64,000 bases of DNA, taken from assembly GCF_004363095.1 (NCBI RefSeq), contig NZ_SNYO01000005.1, positions 124,001 to 188,000 of the forward strand. The letters are read 5' to 3'. Source of the stretch: Actinomycetospora succinea. Lineage in GTDB: Bacteria; Actinomycetota; Actinomycetes; Mycobacteriales; Pseudonocardiaceae. The translations under genes and the position numbers were made by a program. The notes below the pieces were generated by a model. That model was not told the origin of the DNA. It searched no databases and was given only the letters and a program-made list of their open reading frames with translations. How positions within the stretch are numbered: the stretch's first letter is position 1; each line of letters begins with the position of its first letter. Positions 62,404 through 64,000 of this stretch are shown here, piece by piece.

Positions 62404-63531
62404 GTGACCGCCGAGCCGCAGCCCGAGGACGAGCCCCGCGGCGCGCTGCCCACCCTGGCCGGGCTCGCCGGCGTGCCCGCCCACACCGCCGCCCGGGCGT
62501 GGGGCAACGTGCGGGACTGGGCGACCCACGGCCACCTCGCCGACACCACCCGCATGCCCCGGCTGCCGGTCCACCACGGCGACGGCTACACGGTGCACCG
62601 CTACGAGCCGACCGCGCCGGTCGATCCCGACCTCGCGCCGCTGCTGCTCGTCCCGCCGCTCGGGGCGCCGGACTTCGCCTTCGACCTGCGCCGCGGGGCG
62701 AGCCTCGTCGAGGACCTCCTCGCCACGGGTCGCGAGATCTTCATCGTCACCTACGACGCCTCGGGCCGGGCGGCGGGCCGGCGGGGCCTCGAGCTGTGGG
62801 TCGACGAGATCGTCCCGGCGGCCCTGTACGCGATCGCCGACCGGCACGGGGACAGCCCCGTACACCTCGCCGGCTGGAGCCTGGGCGGGCTGTTCACGCT
62901 GCTCGCGGCGGCGAGCCACATCTCGGGGGCGCCGATCCGCTCGGTGACGGCGTTCGCCTCGCCCGTCGACGTCTCCGCGGTCCCGTTGGTGGCGCCGTTC
63001 CGGTCGGTCGCCGAGTACACGGGCGGGCGGGTCTTCTCGGCCGCGTACCGGACGCTCGGCTCGTTCCCCGCGACCGCGGTGAAGTGGGCGTTCCAGCTGA
63101 CCAGCGTGGAGCGCTACCTGACCAAACCGGTGACCCTGGCGACGCACCTCGACGACCGCGAGCTGCTCGAGCAGATCGAGGCCGTCGACCTGCTCATGGC
63201 CAACATGACCGCCTACCCCGGGCGGGCGTTCGGGCAGATCTACCACCACGTGGTCCGCTCCAACGACCTCGCGGAGGACCGCCTGCGCCTCGCCGGGCGA
63301 CCCGTGCGGCTGGCCGACGTGGACGTCCCGGTGCTCCTGGTCGCCGGCGCCGACGACGTCATCGCGCCCGTCGCCGCCGTCGAGCGCGCGACCGCCCTGC
63401 TCACGTCCTGCCCCGACCTGCGCTTCGTCGTCCGGCCCGGCGGGCACCTCGGCGTCCTGGCCGGGCGCCGGGCCCGCGAGAACTCCTGGCACGACCTCCA
63501 GGAGTTCATGCGCGCCCACGACGACGCCTGA
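62404..63531 (+). CDS. Alpha/beta hydrolase (PhaC/acyl-ester type)
   Basis: A 375-aa alpha/beta-hydrolase resembling polyhydroxyalkanoate synthase-like proteins. The nucleophile motif here is VHLAGWSLGGLFTLLAAA with Ser rather than the Cys of true PhaC; the acid and base are probably in LLVAGADDVIAPVAAVERA and RPGGHLGVLAGRRAREN. The N-terminal 60 residues are helical (AHTAARAWGNVRDWATHGHL), as in PhaC-like hydrolases. It may be a medium-chain esterase or thioesterase; not likely a polymer synthase. The GTG start at 62404 fits the domain; no strong ribosome binding site. Confidence 0.82.
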   Translation: MTAEPQPEDEPRGALPTLAGLAGVPAHTAARAWGNVRDWATHGHLADTTRMPRLPVHHGDGYTVHRYEPTAPVDPDLAPLLLVPPLGAPDFAFDLRRGASLVEDLLATGREIFIVTYDASGRAAGRRGLELWVDEIVPAALYAIADRHGDSPVHLAGWSLGGLFTLLAAASHISGAPIRSVTAFASPVDVSAVPLVAPFRSVAEYTGGRVFSAAYRTLGSFPATAVKWAFQLTSVERYLTKPVTLATHLDDRELLEQIEAVDLLMANMTAYPGRAFGQIYHHVVRSNDLAEDRLRLAGRPVRLADVDVPVLLVAGADDVIAPVAAVERATALLTSCPDLRFVVRPGGHLGVLAGRRARENSWHDLQEFMRAHDDA

Positions 63532-63628
63532 ACCACACGCGTGTCGTTCACCCTCCCCTGCCGGAGATCCCGCCCCGGGGCTCCCGTACGGTCGGCGCCG
63601 CTCCCCTGCTCCCCGAGGAAGGACACCG

Positions 63629-64000
63629 ATGGCTGAGACGCTCAAGGCTCGCCTTCTCGACTCCGACCGTCGCAGCGCCGTCGTCGACGACCTGCAGGGC
63701 CTCGTCGACTCCGAGGTCGCGAACAAGAGCGGCCTGTCCGGCGGCGTGGTGAAGACCGGCTACGCCGGCGTGAAGAAGGTCAAGCCGGGCATCATCCGCG
63801 AGGCGCTCGACAAGATGCTCGACGAGTTCGTCGAGCAGCTCGAGCCCTTCTGGGCCACCTACACCACCGAGGCCGCCGGCGACTTCGGCACCTTCCTCGG
63901 CACCCGCCCGCAGGAGGCCTCCGAGGCCCTCCTCGCGGTCACCGACCGCCGCGCCGAGCGCAGCAGCCGCGCCGCGATCACCTCGATCTACAGCAAGCTG
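63629..64000 (+). CDS. DUF6918-type protein, 3' end outside window
   Basis: The first 124 codons of a gene. ATG 63629 has GAGGAAGGA 5 nt upstream. The visible sequence is hydrophilic and helical: AETLKARLLDSDRRSAVVDDL, GLVDSEVANKSGLSGGVVKTGYAGVKKVKPGIIREAL, EQLEPFWATY (in parts). It resembles the DUF6918 family of actinobacteria, which has no known function. No signal peptide or membrane segment so far. The remainder lies beyond the window, so length and C-terminal features cannot be given. Confidence 0.75.
   Translation, partial: MAETLKARLLDSDRRSAVVDDLQGLVDSEVANKSGLSGGVVKTGYAGVKKVKPGIIREALDKMLDEFVEQLEPFWATYTTEAAGDFGTFLGTRPQEASEALLAVTDRRAERSSRAAITSIYSKL

Overview
The window is chromosomal DNA of a very GC-rich actinomycete, most likely from the Pseudonocardiales (Pseudonocardia or Actinomycetospora type). 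The grounds are heavy G/C use at third codon positions, frequent GTG starts, F420 enzymes, actinobacteria-specific families (QcrCAB/CtaF, DUF3043, DUF4191, ECF42) and gene order. From about 0 to 55 kb the order follows the Mycobacterium tuberculosis segment Rv2190c-Rv2225: ripC-like, DEDDh/GIY-YIG protein, trpD, ctaE-qcrCAB, ctaF-ctaC, asnB, a sugar/nucleoside kinase, erpA, glycerate kinase, DUF3043, cobT-cobS, ilvE, gcvT, pepA, dlaT, lipB, lipA, DUF4191, RDD, glnA1, glnE, glnA2, TAP-like hydrolase, panB. No tRNA, rRNA, IS element, prophage or CRISPR array was seen.

Layout. 0-6.4 kb: peptidoglycan hydrolase (cut by the window edge), a small Cys-rich protein, a NYN-domain protein, the exonuclease/UvrC-like protein, an Lrp-type ligand-binding protein, and trpD coupled to an atypical receiver. 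6.7-13.2 kb: cytochrome bcc-aa3 genes (ctaE-qcrC-qcrA-qcrB; ctaC-ctaF convergent to them). 13.4-21.2 kb: asnB, PfkB kinase, erpA, glycerate kinase, DUF3043, then cobU-cobT-cobS chained by 4-bp overlaps. 21.3-28.3 kb: ilvE, a cystathionine-synthase-like enzyme, a LAS-type peptidase, a cupin, gcvT and pepA. 28.4-39.4 kb: a lipoate block (lpdA, the E2 sucB/dlaT, an SDR, a flavin amine oxidase, lipB, lipA) interrupted by an accessory insert (TetR, isochorismatase, two F420-type LLM proteins). 39.5-53.7 kb: DUF4191, RDD and the nitrogen genes glnA1, glnE and glnA2. A second accessory insert (42.4-47.4 kb) splits glnA1 from glnE. 54-64 kb: panB, then lineage-specific genes: hydrolases, a large LuxR/AAA regulator, F420 reductase and small membrane proteins.

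The strongest regulatory signals are readable by eye. A four-half-site GlnR box lies upstream of glnA1. A perfect actinobacterial LexA/SOS box lies in front of a pair of small uncharacterised genes, the second a 68-aa two-helix membrane protein. An ECF42-type promoter precedes a DUF6069-DGPF-ECF42 sigma operon. The SOS-controlled pair is the best candidate for an undescribed system here.

Three families of short dispersed repeats are also present. One is a ~27-bp element that has entered coding sequence, including an in-frame insertion in glycerate kinase. One is a long palindrome seen three times. One is a bidirectional-terminator-like hairpin seen twice. Several convergent gene pairs share their stop codons in a CTAG or TCATGA palindrome.
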